From Apiosordaria backusii (taxonomy: Eukaryota; Ascomycota; Sordariomycetes; Sordariales; Lasiosphaeriaceae): a stretch of 64,000 bases of DNA. Within the stretch, counting starts at the first letter, position 1. Each line of letters begins with the position of its first letter. The notes under the pieces were generated by a model. It was not told the DNA's origin. It searched no databases and saw only the letters and a program-made list of their open reading frames with translations. Positions 21,584 to 35,600 of this stretch are shown here, piece after piece. A program made the position numbers and the translations under genes. The stretch covers positions 3,410,001 to 3,474,000 of the forward strand of contig JAUKTV010000001.1 of assembly GCA_030549205.1 (NCBI GenBank). The letters run 5' to 3'.

Positions 21584-24500
21584 AGGCTTATATTGCCTGG
21601 GTAAATTTCTTTGTTTTGCAGCCTTTGTAATAATACCTATCCTGTAAGCTCTATTTATTATAGGCTAGCGAAGACCTGAGAAATAGCGTTTTAGTACTTC
21701 TAATAGTACTTTTATTTTCCTCTTAGACGTTAAAAATCTGAAAAATAGTATTTTAATACTTTTAATAGTACTTTTATTTCCCTTTTAAACCTTTAACTTT
21801 CTTTATTATAGAAGATAAAAATATATATAACCTCTCTATAAGCTCTAAAGCTCTAGGGACCTTCGGCCTTCTATCGACTTCTAGCCTCTCCGAAGGCCTT
21901 AGCTTTATTTACTACTTTTAGCAATTATAGAATAACTTTATAGTTACCTTTAATAGTAAGATTAAGGCCGCTATAGTAAATTTTATTAATTAAATTAAAG
22001 CTTTAAATGTTAAAATTAATTAAGTTAATACTTATATTAACGGTTTTAACACTCGCCCTTTACTAGAATATATTATTTTAAACCTCCTTATGTTTTCTTT
22101 TAAACTTTTTATAAATTTACTTATGCTATCTTTATTTTTAAATACTTTAGTTTGTATAGGTCTTTCGGCCTTTATCGTTATACCTATTATAGCACCCTTT
22201 TTAAATTAAACTACCTAAAAAACTACTATACTCTTAATAAAGGATTTTAATAAATAGGTCCTTTACTTTATTAAAGAATAAAAGCTTTTAGGCCTTAAAA
22301 ACTAACGCTTTTAATACTAGGCTTTTACTATTTAAATAAAGGTTTTAAGCTTCTTTAAGTTTATAAATAAACCTAAGTTAATTACTAATTTACTAAATAA
22401 TAACTTAAAAGCCTTCCTTCTTTTTACTATTTAGAATACCCTATAAATAGGCCTACTATTTACTATTAAAGTCGAAAATTTCTTAATAACCTTTTTTTAA
22501 TGATTATAAGCCTAGTATGCTCTTGCCTAAGCTGTCTTTTAAAATAAACTTTATAAGGCTTATTATATTATTAAATTTAATAATTTATTAAAAGTAATTA
22601 AATATAATGCTAAATTTAATACCTTTATTATAAGGTTTTAAGGTTTAAATATTATAATTTAATTTATTAATTAAGTTAATTATTACTTAAACTTACTAAA
22701 GGGCAGTTTTTTACTATAGTATAAATACTTTAAAACTTTAATTTATTAAAATAAGTATAATTTTAACTATTTTTATTATTCTATATTAGAATTTTTATAG
22801 GAGAAGCTTTTAATTAAAACCTATATTTTTAATACTATAATTATTTAAATCTTTTTTATACTTTATTCTTATATTACCTTTATTAAAGATTTTAAAGCTT
22901 TAAAGATTTTAAATACCTTTATAAAAAACCTTATAAAGCTTAGATTTATTAAAAAAAAGAAAAAGAAAAAGAAAGATAAAAAGAAAAAGGATATTAAAAA
23001 CCTTAAGAATTTTAAAGAAATTTCTTTTACAATAGACTTTAATTTTAATATAAGCTTTTATAATATTAAACCTTTAAAATTAACTATACTTTATAAATAC
23101 TATAACTTTATTAAATTTATAATATCTTTACTCCTTAAAATCCTACTTTCTATACCTATTAACTTAACTAATTATATTAACTTAACTTTAAAAGAAGTTT
23201 AACTTTTTAATATTAAATTTATAGTTTATATTTATAATAATAAAAACCTTTTTACTAACTTTATTAAAATAAAGGTTAAACTTTTAATTATAAAAAATAA
23301 CCTTATAAGAATTATTAATAAAAGTATTATAAAAGTCTAATTCTTTATTAAAACCTATAATAATAAGGTTTATTTTTTAACTATTAACTTTACTAAAACC
23401 TTTTTTATTCCTACTTTTCTACTGAATATTATTAATAAAGATTACTTATATAATATTAAAAAAACCCTATATAATTAAAAGTTTACCGATAATAATTATA
23501 ATTTTATTATTTTTTTAAATTTTAAAAGATTAAGGTTCTATTTTAATCTTAAAGGCTAGCTTTAGTTAGAAATATTTTATTAATAATATTTTAATAATTA
23601 CCTTACTTTTTTAAAGCCTTTAAAACTTTTAAAATTTTAAAGAAAGTTTCCTTTAAAGCTTTTAACTTTTTAAAAGAAAATAGGTCTTTTAAAAATTTTA
23701 ATAAACCTTTACTAACCTTAATTTAATTAATTATCCTTTAATATATATAACTTAAGTATATAGATTTTAACCTTTTAAAAAAAACTTTTTTTATTATTAA
23801 AAGTATACTTAACTTATAAAAAATTAAACTTAAAGATTTAATTTATAAAAGCTATAATATTATAAAAATCCTTCGAAAGCTTTTTAAAAATCCTATTTAA
23901 AACTCTTCTTTTACTTTAAAACGTTTAAAGGAGGATATTATTATTATTAAATCTATTCTATTATTAAAAAAGCTTTATAACTTAATTATAGTAAATTAAA
24001 AAACCTATTTCCAATTTTTTAAATTATTAATTATTAAAAATAATACCATTATAGTACTTTATTTACTATTTAAAGGCCTAAATAATATCTTCCGGCAATA
24101 CCCTACTTACTTTTATTATAATAAAAAAAAAAAATCTTTCCCTTAAATACCTACCTTACTAAAAAGGACATTAACTTTAGTATATTAAACCCTAAAACTC
24201 CTAATTAAAATAACTTAATTAAGTATTTTATTAAAGTTATTTTAAACTATTTTAAAACTACTATTCTAACTTTAAACCTCCCTATCACCTTTTAAAAATA
24301 TATAACTATTTTTATAATAAAAATTATCAACTATATAGCCTAAAATTCTAAAGATTTTACATCTTACTAAACCTTTTATAATAAACTATTACCCTTTTAA
24401 ATACTATATTAATTAAATCTTTTAAACTATAAAATTATAAATACCAAGGTTATAGTATATATCCTTATTAAAAATTAAACTATAAATTTTAAACTTACCT

Positions 24501-24859
24501 CCTAAAAAATTAAAAGAAAACTTATAACTATTTTAAATTATTAAACCTATTTAATCTATTTAAATTTAAATAAAATTATTAAAACCAACTTTACTAAATT
24601 CTATAAAGACCTATTAACCTAAATTATAAATTCTTTAAACTTTATAAATCCTTTAAAAGTCCTTAACTAATTTAATAAATTAAAAGAAAATATTACTATT
24701 TAAATCCTTAAACCCCCTATTTATAATCCCCCTATTTTACTAATTCCTAATTTCCTAATATCTAAATTATCCCCTATACTACCTATTTAACTATTATTTA
24801 AACCTATAATTCTAATACCTATAATACCTTCTATTATTATTAAAATCCCTCTATCCTAA

Positions 24860-26560
24860 ACTTTATAAAAGTAATATAAAGAATTTATATTTATAAATAA
24901 TATAAATTATAGTAAGTTTATTTTTTACTTAATTTTTTACTATAAAAAGTACTATTTTATAAAGGCTTTAAAGTTTAATATCTTTAAATAAACTTTAAAA
25001 TACCTTAAAAAGGAGTAATAATTATAGGCTATTTTTATTAAATTATATTAACTTTTTATTATTAAAACCTTCTATTTTATCCGTTAATTTTAAGTTAAAA
25101 AGAAGTTTATTATAAGCTGTTAGGTTTTTAAAGATAAAAAGAATTTATAAAGTATTATAGTAAAGTTTAAAGTTTAATTAGTTATTTAGGGTTTTTAATA
25201 AGCCTTTAGAATTGATTTTAAATAAACCTATACTTTTATTATAAAGTTTTTAATTTAAAGAATTATATTAGCCTTTATAGTTATATTTAATTGGGATTTA
25301 AAGTAAGTAAATTTTATAGAAGCTTTTTTATACTTAAAGATTAATTTTAATATCTATATTAAAATTCTATAAGGACTACCTAAATTTGCCTATAATAATA
25401 CTAGCATTATAATACTATTAAAAATAGCCGAATAAGACTTTATTAAAGATTAAATTATTCTATTAAAGAAATCTTTATATAGTTTAAAATAAACTTCTTA
25501 CCTTTAATAATAAAAGGTCTTTATAATAACTTAAACTTTAGATTTTAAACCATTTATTTCTAATATAATTACTTATTTTTACTTAGATTATAAAATCTTT
25601 ATTATTAATTATATTAACGATTATTTAATTATAAGCCTTAAGCCTCTATAGCTTTAAGCTTTAAAAAATACTATAAAGAAGTATTATAATATTAAAGATT
25701 TAAGTCCTATCTGCTACTTCCTTAGTATTTAAATTAAATGTAATAGACTTTAACAGCATCTCTAAATTTATTAAAAAGCTTATATTATAAAGGTAATTAA
25801 ATACTTTAGAATTAATACTAAATTAACTCTCCTTTTATTAAGCCTTAGAATTATAGATAAAAGTAATAGGTTTAAAAACCCCGTAAGCCCCTTTAATTAA
25901 TACCTATATTAATAATTAATTAGTATTTTAATATACGCTATAGTTTAAACTAAGTTTAATATAGCCTTTAGCATTTAATAGCTTTTATAATACCTAATAT
26001 AGCCTATTAATATTTACTTAAAGATTATAAAATTATTACTTTTTTATTTCTATTTTAATATTTATAGTACTATTAGTTATAGTTTTAATAGTAATTTAAA
26101 GCCTATTGGTTTTATTAATAGTAATTAGGTTAGGTATAAAGAAAGCGCTAAATCCATTTATAGTTAACTATTTACTTTAATTAAAGGACCTATTAATTAG
26201 AAATTTAAGAAAGTATCTACTATATCTTTTAGCACTTTAAAGGCCGAATATATTAAGCTTATTAAAGGTTTTAAGGAAGTTATATAATTTAAGGGTTTTT
26301 TTTAGGAAATTTCTAAGCTTATTATAGGCCTTACCTTTTTATTATATAATAATAAAGGATTTATTACTATTACTTATAGTAATAAGCATAATCGTTAAAT
26401 TAAATATACTTTAATTCGATTTTAGAGGGTTAAAGAGGCTATATTTACTAAAGTTATTATTATAATCTATTTTCCTATAAAGAAAATATCTGTTAATAGT
26501 TTTATTAAAGCCTTATTTATAGTACTATTTAATACCTTTATTTTACTATTAAACCTTTTT
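24860..26560 (+). pseudogene. Copia pol remnant (RT and RNase H)
   Basis: RIP-riddled reading frame whose order of motifs (RT palm remnants, I-SLIYA-V-T--IAFS, then DS-W-GD-like and KES--S-S-Y, STLKAEY, then the terminal K-I-A--KAL motif) fits Ty1/copia polymerase. Many stops (TAA/TAG from CAA/CAG/TGG codons). It has a second, also RIPed, copy at 29343-31900. Confidence 0.8.
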
Positions 26561-26603
26561 AAGCCCTTTTAATTAGTACTATATACTATGGTTATAAAGA
26601 AGG

Positions 26604-27316
26604 TATTAAAATACAGTACTTAATTGTAGACTTTATAGTGTATTTTAGCCTATAACCTATAGGGCTAATAAATAATTAATAGTTTAAAATTATAGTATTT
26701 ATTAATACTTTATTACAGTAATTATAGTAATCTTTAAACCTTTAAAATAACCTAAAGCTCCAAATAATTAATATATTATAATAGTAAAACGTTAACGCCT
26801 TATACTCTATAAATAACTTCCAGTTAGTATACTTAATAATTAGACTTGGCCGGCTAATTAAGTCTATAACTAACAGACTCAATAAACATTCAGGCCTTAC
26901 AATTAGCGGACTTAACAGACATTTAAGCTTTATAATTAGCAGACTTAACAGACATTTAAGCTCTATAGTTAGCAAACTTAATAGGTATTTAAGTTTTAAA
27001 ATGGAAAGCGGTTTAGAAAGTAATATAGGGTTAAAGATTTATAATAAATTTTATCCTTTATAACTATTTATTATAATATTCTTTTAATTATTAAGTTAAT
27101 TTAATATATTAATTTACTATATTTTATAATACCTTATAAGCCTATATTATAGTATCTACCTTTTATATATTATAGGGCATTGCCCCTGTAATCTACCTTC
27201 CTTTAGTACTTAACTACTATCGTATACTGCAGACAAAGCCCTCTTCGCTTTCAATATTCTGCGCCGCTTCCTGCATAGGTCTATACCTATAGGCTTATGA
27301 GACACCTATCTTAACA
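26604..27316 (+). mobile_element. Copia 3' LTR
   Basis: 713 bp, begins TATTAAAATACAG (TG decayed to TA) and ends CTTAACA. Its last 140 bases (27177-27316) are nearly free of RIP-type changes, unlike the rest, and serve as the best reference for the LTR tail. Confidence 0.9.
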
Positions 27317-27321
27317 GTTAT

Positions 27322-28385
27322 TATAAAAGTTAATATAATAACTTTAACGGTAGCGGTAAATTTAATAATACCTTTAATAGTTAGTTAAAAGGCTAAGCTT
27401 TTAAAGCCGATTAAAAGTTTTTAAAAAAAAATATATAAACGTTATAATATTAGTAAATACTTTTTTTATAGAAAAAAGGTTTATATTAATAAAGATTATA
27501 TTAAAAATTCTTTTAATAAGAAAAAAAAAGATAGTAATAAAGACTATAAAGTTTATATTGCTAACCTTTAGAAGATATAAGTTAAGGAAGATAAGGAGAA
27601 TTAGGAGGAGTTTTTTCTATAAAGATCTACAAAGTTAAAAGTTAAACCGGTTTTTAATAAAAAAAAGCTCGATTAATTTAACGATTCTTCTAATAAAGAA
27701 AACTAAATATTTTAAATAATTTAAACTCCTTTTTAAAAAATATATTAACGATAATAGTAATAAAAAAAAAAGCACTTTTTAATTTATTAACGGAATATTT
27801 AAAAGGAAAGCCTTTTATAATATTTATTTTTATAGGCGTTAATAAAACTTCCTTCTTTACTATTATTAATAGTTTTATTAATATAAAAGTAAATAAAGAT
27901 ATATTTATTAATATATTATTTATAAAAAAACTATAAAAAAAGAATTTAATTATTAAACGTTTAAAGGATTTTAAACTTAAACCTATTAGTAAGTTTAATA
28001 GTAAACCCTTGCAGATTATCGATATTACTTTAAAAGTAAAATTAACAATTTAAAAAAAAACCTTTCCTTATTAACCGTTATTAGTTATTGACGCTAAATA
28101 TAATATCATCTTAAGTAAGAAGTTCTTTAAAGAATATCATATTTTTATCGACTATTTAAAAAAAAGACTTTTATTTCTAAATAGCTTATTATTAAAAAAG
28201 AAATATTAATTAAAGGATAAAAAGATAAGAAAAGAAAAGCTAAATATAAAAATTATAATAGTAAATATTAAATAAGAAAAGAAGGATTAATATAAAAAAA
28301 AAGCGGTATTTATTAAAGAATATATTAAAAAATTAAAGTAATAACTTAAAAAAGAATTACCTTTTTAACCTTAATAGTTTATCCT
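27322..28385 (+). pseudogene. Gypsy-like gag-pol remnant, right part
   Basis: Continuation of the element interrupted by copia. RIPed reading with asparagine/glycine-rich gag tail (27340-27400) and, near 28080-28180, a segment read as LLVIDAKYNIILSKKFFKEY followed by HIFIDYLKKRLLF. This resembles the gypsy/Ty3 protease-RT junction (DAKYDIILGRDF..., ...IDW...). Cut at 28386 by a 0.93-kb repeat copy. Confidence 0.55.
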
Positions 28386-29342
28386 GGAATTCTTAAGGTT
28401 CGGTGGTATATATATAAGACGTGACATACAGATGCTTACGATTAATATAATAGTAGTATTTTTAGGCTATTTAATATAGCTATTAGACTGGTTACTTAAT
28501 CTATTAGGCCGTCTTATCCTTTACGATTACTACCGCAATATCGATTAACTTTATTAACTAGTTTTTTACTTTATCCTTCTTTTCAAAAGCTTTTTTCTAA
28601 GTCGTTTTATCTTTAATCCAATACTTTAGTTTAAAACCGATTAAATCCTATTCGAATCGATAGAAATTAATATATTTAATATAAGATAAAGTAATAATAG
28701 TATAAATAGTTAACTCTTTAACGAAGGCGACGTTTATATTCTACTTATTACTGTCTTTTTTCGGTATAGCTATTATAATATTAATAAATTCGAAGTATTT
28801 ATAATAATTTAATTTTAGGATTTTATATTTATAGGCTTTTAATATAATTATATATTACTATTATATTAATACTATCTTTTAATTATTAAATTATATAGAA
28901 TAAACCTATATTTAATATTATAATCGATTAAATTTTAATATAGTAGGTAGTATAGGAAAGGAATATAGTAGGTAATGTAGGAGAGGAATATAGTAGGTAA
29001 TATAGGAGAGGAACGGCAAAAAAAAGTAATAAATAGGATCCTTTTTAACTTTATATAAACGTTGGTGCTTAGCTTTAATATAGGCCAGTAAGGGAGTTAT
29101 CGGCGCAGTTATAAGTAATTTAATAGTAAAGAAAGTGTTTAGAAAGTTTAACTATAATATTATTATATAAATTTATTATTAAATTTAATAGTAGAAGGTT
29201 TAACTATATAATAAGTATATAACTATGACGGTAGCCTGAAGTAGTTTAAGTGGTATACCAGATTAGCTATAAAGAGAATCAATGCCGGGTGTGGCGTTGT
29301 AAAAGAAATTTTTTTTTTAGAAGCTCCACTTCTCAGAGAGAC
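28386..29342 (+). repeat. 0.93-kb repeat, near-complete copy
   Basis: Starts CTTAAGGTTCGGTGGTATAT, ends GAAGCTCCACTTCTCAGAG plus AGACA. It sits exactly between the gypsy-like remnant and the second copia fragment. No flanking duplication is visible. Confidence 0.8.
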
Positions 29343-30312
29343 ATAATTATTTTAAGTTATTAAATTTATTTAATTTATTTAAATTTAAATAAAGTTATTA
29401 AAATTAACTTTATTAAATTTTATAAAGTCTTATTGGCTTAAATTATAGGTCTTTTAAGCTTTATAAATCCTTTAAAGGTCTTTAACCATTTTAATAAATT
29501 AGAGGAGGATATTACTATTTAAATCCTTAAGCCCCTTATTTATAATCTCCTTATTTTATTAATTCTTAATTCTTTAATATTTAAATTATCCTTTATACTA
29601 TTTATTTAATTACTACTTAAGCCTATAATTCCAATACTTATAATACCTTTTATTATTATTAAAATCCTTTTATTTTAGCTTTATAAAAGTAATGTAAAGA
29701 ATTTATATTTATAAATAATATAGATTATAATAAGCTTATTTTTTACTTGGTTTTTTATTATAAAGAGTGCTATTTTATAAAGGCTTTAAAGCTTAATATT
29801 TTTAAATAAGCTTTAAAATACTTTAAAAAGAAGTAATAATTATAGGCTATTTTTATTAAATTATATTAACTTTTTATTATTAAGACCTTTTATTTTATTT
29901 ATCGATTTTAAATTAAGAAAAAGTTTATTATAAATTATTAGGTTTTTAAAGATAAGAAGAATTTATAGGATATTATAGTAAAGTTTAAAGCCTAATTAGT
30001 TATTTAGGGTTTTTAATAAGCTTTTAAAATCGATTTTAAATAGATTTATGTTTTTATTATAGAGCCTTTAATTTAAAGAATTATATTAGCCTTTATAATT
30101 ATATTTAATTAGGATTTAAAGTAGGTAAACTTTATAGAAGTTTTTTTAAATTTAAAAACTGATTTTAATATTTATATTAAAATTCTATAGAAACTATTTA
30201 AATTTATTTATAGTAATATTAATATTATAATATTATTAAAAATAACTAGATAAGACTTTATTATAGATTAAGTTATTTTATTAAAAAAATCTTTATATAA
30301 TTTAAAGTAGGC

Positions 30313-30329
30313 TTTTTACTTTTAATAAT
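30313..30329 (+). repeat. SINE target-site duplication (left)
   Basis: Perfect 17-bp match to 30818-30834. Confidence 0.9.
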
Positions 30330-30817
30330 CCCCCGTAGCGCAGTGGCATGCATCTGAAGGCCTTTCAAATTGCTGCATATAATTGAGAGGTAGTAAGTTC
30401 GAGTCTCGCGCAGGGCAAAAAAAGAGCTAAATTTTCATTGGCCAGTGGCTGAGGTAAAAAGTGGGGCGGGGCCCACTTTTACCGTAACTCACAGACCAAT
30501 AAGACAGCTTTGCTACCTAGGAGTATTTACTAAGCATAGGTGCAGTTACAAAGGCTATAGTTATACCGAAACCGGCTAAGGGGACGTTTATTAAAGCCTT
30601 ATAGGGCTAGAGGCGTTAGGATAGTTTAAAAGCTAGGTATAAGTGAGGATAAAGGGGTTTTAGTCCAGTAAAAACCTAAAAATAGGTTAGATAAAATATA
30701 TAGGTTTCCTTTTGAAATAGGTAGTGGCTTTATGGCTTATATATAGCGACCTCTTTAGCTAAGTATAGATAGGCTGATTCCCAATTTACTATGACGTTTA
30801 ACGACGTTCAATATCAT
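30330..30817 (+). mobile_element. tRNA-derived SINE with 17-bp target-site duplication
   Basis: 488-bp insertion in the second copia copy. The head is tRNA-like, with an A box (TAGCGCAGTGGC, 30336-30347) and a B box (GTTCGAGTC, 30397-30405), as in RNA polymerase III promoters. The body is non-coding, GC-normal and little RIPed. The last 77 bases (30741-30817) recur at 35254-35331. The 17-bp direct repeats TTTTTACTTTTAATAAT flank it at 30313-30329 and 30818-30834. No poly(A) tail is seen; the shared tail is probably the LINE recognition sequence. Confidence 0.85.
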
Positions 30818-32605
30818 TTTTTACTTTTAATAATAGAAGGTTTTTATAATAACTTAAGTTTTAAATTTTAAGCCCTTTATTTTTAATATAGTTATTTATT
30901 TTTATTTAGATTATAAGATTTTTATTATTAATTACGTTAATAACTATTTAATTATAAATTTTAAGCTTTTATAATTTTAAGCTTTAAAGAATGCTATAGG
31001 GGAGTATTATAATATTAAAGATTTAGGTTTTATTTGCTACTTTTTTAGTATTTAAATTGAATATAATAGGCTTTAATAGCGTTTTTAGATTTATTAAAAA
31101 GCCTATATTATAGAGGTAATTAAGTATTTTAAAATTAATATTAAGTTAACTTTTCTTTTATTAAACTTTAGAATTATAGGTAAAAGTAATAGGTTTAGAA
31201 ACCTTATAAGCCTTTTTAATTAGTATTTATATTAATAATTGATTGGTACTTTAATATATACTATAGTTTAAATTAAGTTTAATATAGCTTTTAATATTTA
31301 GTAGCTTTTATAATATTTAATATAGTTTATTAATATTTATTTAAAAGCTATAAAATTATTACTTTCTTATTTTTATTTTAATATTTATAGTACTATTAGT
31401 TATAGCTTTAATAGTAATTTAAAGTTTATCGATTTTACTAATAGTAATTAGGTTAAGTATAAAGAAAGTATTAAATTTACTTACAGTTAACTATTTACTT
31501 TAATTAAAAGACTTATTAGTTAGAAATTTCAAAAAGCATTTACTATATTTTTTAATACTTTAAAGGTTAAATATATTAAGCTTATTAAAGGCTTTAAGGA
31601 AGTTATATAGTTTAGGAGTTTTCTTTAGGAAATTTCTAAGCTTATTATAAGCCTTACTTTTCTATTATATAATAATAAAGGCTTTATTACTATTACTTAT
31701 AGTAATAAGTATAATTATCGAATTAAATATACTTTGATTTAATTTTAAAAGGTTAAAGAAGTTATATTTATTAAAGTTATTATTATAATTTACTTTCCTA
31801 TAAAAGAAATGCTTACTAATAGCTTTATTAAAGCTTTACTTATAGTACTATTTAATACCTTTATTTTATTATTAAACCTTTTTAAATCTTTTTAATTAAT
31901 ATTATATATTATAATTATAGAAGGGGTATTAAAATATAGTATTTAATTATAGATTTTATAATATATTTTAGCCTATAACTTATAAAGTTAATAACAATTA
32001 ATAGCTTAAAATTATAGTATTTATTAACACTTTATTATAATAATTATAATAATCTTTAGACCTTTAAAGTAATCTAAAGTTCTAAATAATTAATATATTA
32101 TAATAGTAAAACGTTAATACTCTATATTTTATAAACAGCTTCCAATTAACGTACTTAATAATTAAACTTAATTAGCCAGCTAAATCTATAATTAATAGAC
32201 TTAATAAATATTTAAGCCTTACAGTTAGCAGACTTAACAGATATTTAGGCCCTATAGTTAATAAACTTAATAGGTATTTAAGTTTTAAAATGGAAAGCAG
32301 TTTAGAAAGTAATATAGGGTTAAAGATTTATAATAAATTTTATCCTTTATAACTATTTATTATAATATTTTCTTAACTATTAAGTTAATTTAATATACTA
32401 GTTTACTATATTTTATAATACCTTATAAGCCTATATTATAGTATTTACTTTCTATATATTATAGGGTATTGCCCTTATATTCTACCTTCCTTTAGTACCT
32501 AGCTACTATCGTATGTTATAAATAAAGTCCTTTTCGCTCTTAATATTCTACGCTGTTCTCTGCATAGGTCTATACCTATAGGCCTGTGAGATACTTATCT
32601 TAACA

Positions 32606-35600
32606 GAAGGGATTTTTTTTAAAAGGTTAACTTTTTAAAGGATATATTAAAAGTATATAATAATTATAAATAAAATATACTTATAAAGTAAATAAGGAAG
32701 AAGGCTATATTAAATATAAAAAAGTTAAATTATATAAATTTAAAGTAAGTAATATAATAAAGGATCATTTTTAAGGTTTTATCCTAAGTAACGACGGTAT
32801 ACTTTAATTATATATTTTTAGTATATTTAGCGGTAAAGGAGGCGGTAAGATTTTAAATTATTTACTTTATATTTTTAAAACGGAAGGTTATAATATTAAT
32901 AAAGTAAATAGAGGTTATATTTAAAATAAAGGCAATAGCGATAATCGGAATAATAGAGGTAACGATAGTAATAATGGAAGTAAGTAGAGGAGGAGGGATA
33001 GTAATTAAAGTCTTTTTTATATAGCGAAAGGTATATTAAGTTTAAACTTAAGCTTTTATAATACTTTAAAAGCATTACCGCTTTATAATTATAATATTAA
33101 TAAAGAAGTAATTTTTAGTTTTTTAAAGGAAGTAAATAGCGGTAACTTTATAAAAACGGAAGTTCTTTAATAAATTTAAATTTTATTTTATAAAGTTAAC
33201 GTAATTAAATTAAATATAATAGGAAGGTAAAATTTTTTATTTTTCTTATATTATTATAATATTAGAGGTTAAAGAATTTATCTTTAATTATTATTAAACG
33301 GAATATAGTTTATTAAAATATTTAAAAGATTTAACGTACTTTATTAGAATATTTATATTATATAAGGATTATATTTTCTTTTAAAAAAAGATAGGTTTAT
33401 AGGATTATAGGGCTTTTTTTTTATAGTATAATTTAGGTAAGGAGGAGGTTGTTGTTATTATTGTTATTATCATTGTTATTATCGTTATTATCTTTCTATA
33501 AGTTATAATTAGAATATATATATTATAAAAATAAGTAAGAAGTATTTATTATACAGTAATGTTTATAAAGGGAAGGGGAAATTAGAGGACCTTTTTTATT
33601 ATTATCTTTAGGGGGATTGCCTTTAAGAATATTAATAGTAGTAGTAACGGTATTAATAATTAGAAAAGGGGTAATTGCGGTAAATATATTATTAATATTA
33701 TTAATAGTTAATTAGGTTATATTTTTAATATATATAGTTTATTTTTACTATAATATTTATTTACAAATTTAAAAGGAAAGTTAGTATAAATATAGGGTTA
33801 GTAGTTTATTTAATAAAGTATTAAAGGTAAGTATAGATATTTATAAAGAAAAGAAAGGGTTTATTTATATTTTAAGAAAGCGTTAAGTTAATAATTATAA
33901 GATAATTTATAAATAAAGTAATTTATAAAATAGAAAAAAAAAACTTTATAAAAGGTTAGAATTTAATAATAAGATTAAATTTCTATTAATTAATTAATTA
34001 TTAATAATTATAAAGCTATTGTTAGTAAAGTAGGTATAATATAGTTACTATAGGGAAGAGATTTATTAAAGTATAAAAAGTTAAAGAAGGAAAAAAAGTA
34101 AAGTAATAGTAATTATAAAGAAATAGTAAAATAGTTAAAAATAGAAAGTTAAAAGTTTAAACCTTTAAATAATTATTTACTTTATAATTTTAATAATTTA
34201 AAGCCAGGCTATAAGTTATAGTTATATAATAGTAATAAACTTTAAAAAAGAAGAATAGAGTTTACTTATAAAGGGGTCTTTTAAAAAGTATATTTAAGAA
34301 GTGGTTAATTTATAAACGCTTTAAATATTATTTAAAAATAATTAATAAAAAGAGGTTTATTTACTTTTCTCTTTTATTTTTTTACTTTTCCTTTATTTTA
34401 TTTAACTTTTTTTTTAATCTTTTCTTTTACTTTACTTTTTACTTTATAATATCTTTTTAAGTTATTAATAATATATTTACCGACAGACTATTATTATTAT
34501 ATAAAGTTATTTAACTTTATAAATTTATTACCTTTACTTTATTTATAATATAAAAGCATATTATTTATAATTTATTACTTTCCTTTTTTATTTATATTAT
34601 AAAAGCGTTTAATTTATAATTTATTATCGCCGTTTTTTTTTATTATATAACGTATTTATTTTCTACTTTTTTTTCTTTATTAACTTTATTATTATTTTAT
34701 TTATAACGAAAGGCCGACCTTTTTATATTCTTTATTTAATTAGTACCTTCTTTAATTACTTAGCCTTTTTTTTAATTTCATTATTATAAAAGACTTTAAG
34801 GGCGGTTTTTAAAAATAGGAATTTAAAAAAAAGAAGGCCCTATTAAAGTATAATTCCGGTAAACTTAAAAAATAGAAGTTTTAAGTTAATAATAAAAGTA
34901 TTTAATAGTTAGCAATTAGTAAGCCTTTTAGGGTTTGTTAGTATAGTATAAACGATATAATTATAATAGTTAAATATTTATATATATATTTACCTAATTA
35001 ATAGTTCAATTAAAGTAAACTATAGGATTTTATAGCAGAAAGAGGTCTTTAAAGGAGGTAACTAAGTTTAAATTACCGGTAAAGTATATAAGGTAGTAGG
35101 GTAGACTTAGGATTTTAGGAAGGTTAGAGTTTAGTGTAGGTAGAATAATATACCTATATTAAACTAATATTGTATTTTTATCGTAAACCCGTCGTATATA
35201 TAGCGCAGGCTACTTGCTTAGCCTTACACTCTGATGTGTGGAAACTCCCCTGACATATAGCGACCTCTTTAGCTAAGTATAGATAGGCTGATTCCCAATC
35301 CACTATAACGTTTAACGACGTTCAATATCATTTTATTTTTTAAGCTATTATAGATAGTAAAGGTTATTTAATAAAAGAGATATATCTATTTTTTAAGTTT
35401 CTTTTCCTTTATCTTTCCTTTAATATTAATAAGAGAATTTATTGCTGCCTTTAGCTATATAATATAGTTCTTTAAATATAAAATAAATATCCTATAATAT
35501 ATCTTTATTTTCCTTAGCTTTTTAAAGTCTTTATTAATTAAGAATTTACTAATATAACCTTCTTTATTATAGGGTAAAGAAGTAAGAAAGGTACCTTTAA

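Larger units (their letters stand above)
14653..27316 (+). mobile_element. Ty1/copia LTR retrotransposon, RIP-inactivated, with nested Helitron
   Basis: The 5' LTR is split: 14653-15237 plus 21444-21571 (585 + 128 = 713 bp). The 3' LTR is 26604-27316 (713 bp). LTRs begin TGTTAA and end TTAACA (partly RIPed to TA ends). The 5-bp target duplication GTTAT is at 14648-14652 and 27317-27321. Superfamily is shown by decayed but readable plus-strand motifs near the 3' end: an RT segment read as ISILIYAIV-TKFNIAFS (about 25930-25980), an RNase H segment RYKESAKSIYS-LFTLIKGPI (about 26130-26200), STLKAEYIK (about 26230) and a terminal IYFPIKKI--NSFIKAL (about 26465-26515). These correspond to the copia order RT then RNase H. 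All frames are broken by stops. Confidence 0.9.
29343..32605 (+). mobile_element. Second copia copy, 5'-truncated, with 3' LTR
   Basis: Collinear with 24525-27316 of the full element: decayed RT/RNase H, then an LTR at 31927-32605 (679 bp, about one 33-bp unit shorter). RIPed throughout, including the LTR. Interrupted by the SINE at 30330-30817. The 5' half is missing and the fragment abuts a 0.93-kb repeat. Confidence 0.85.

Noticed and set aside
32900..33500. Short-period trinucleotide runs suggestive of CRISPR or minisatellite
   Set aside because: No regular spacer-repeat structure; RIPed low-complexity DNA in a eukaryote.
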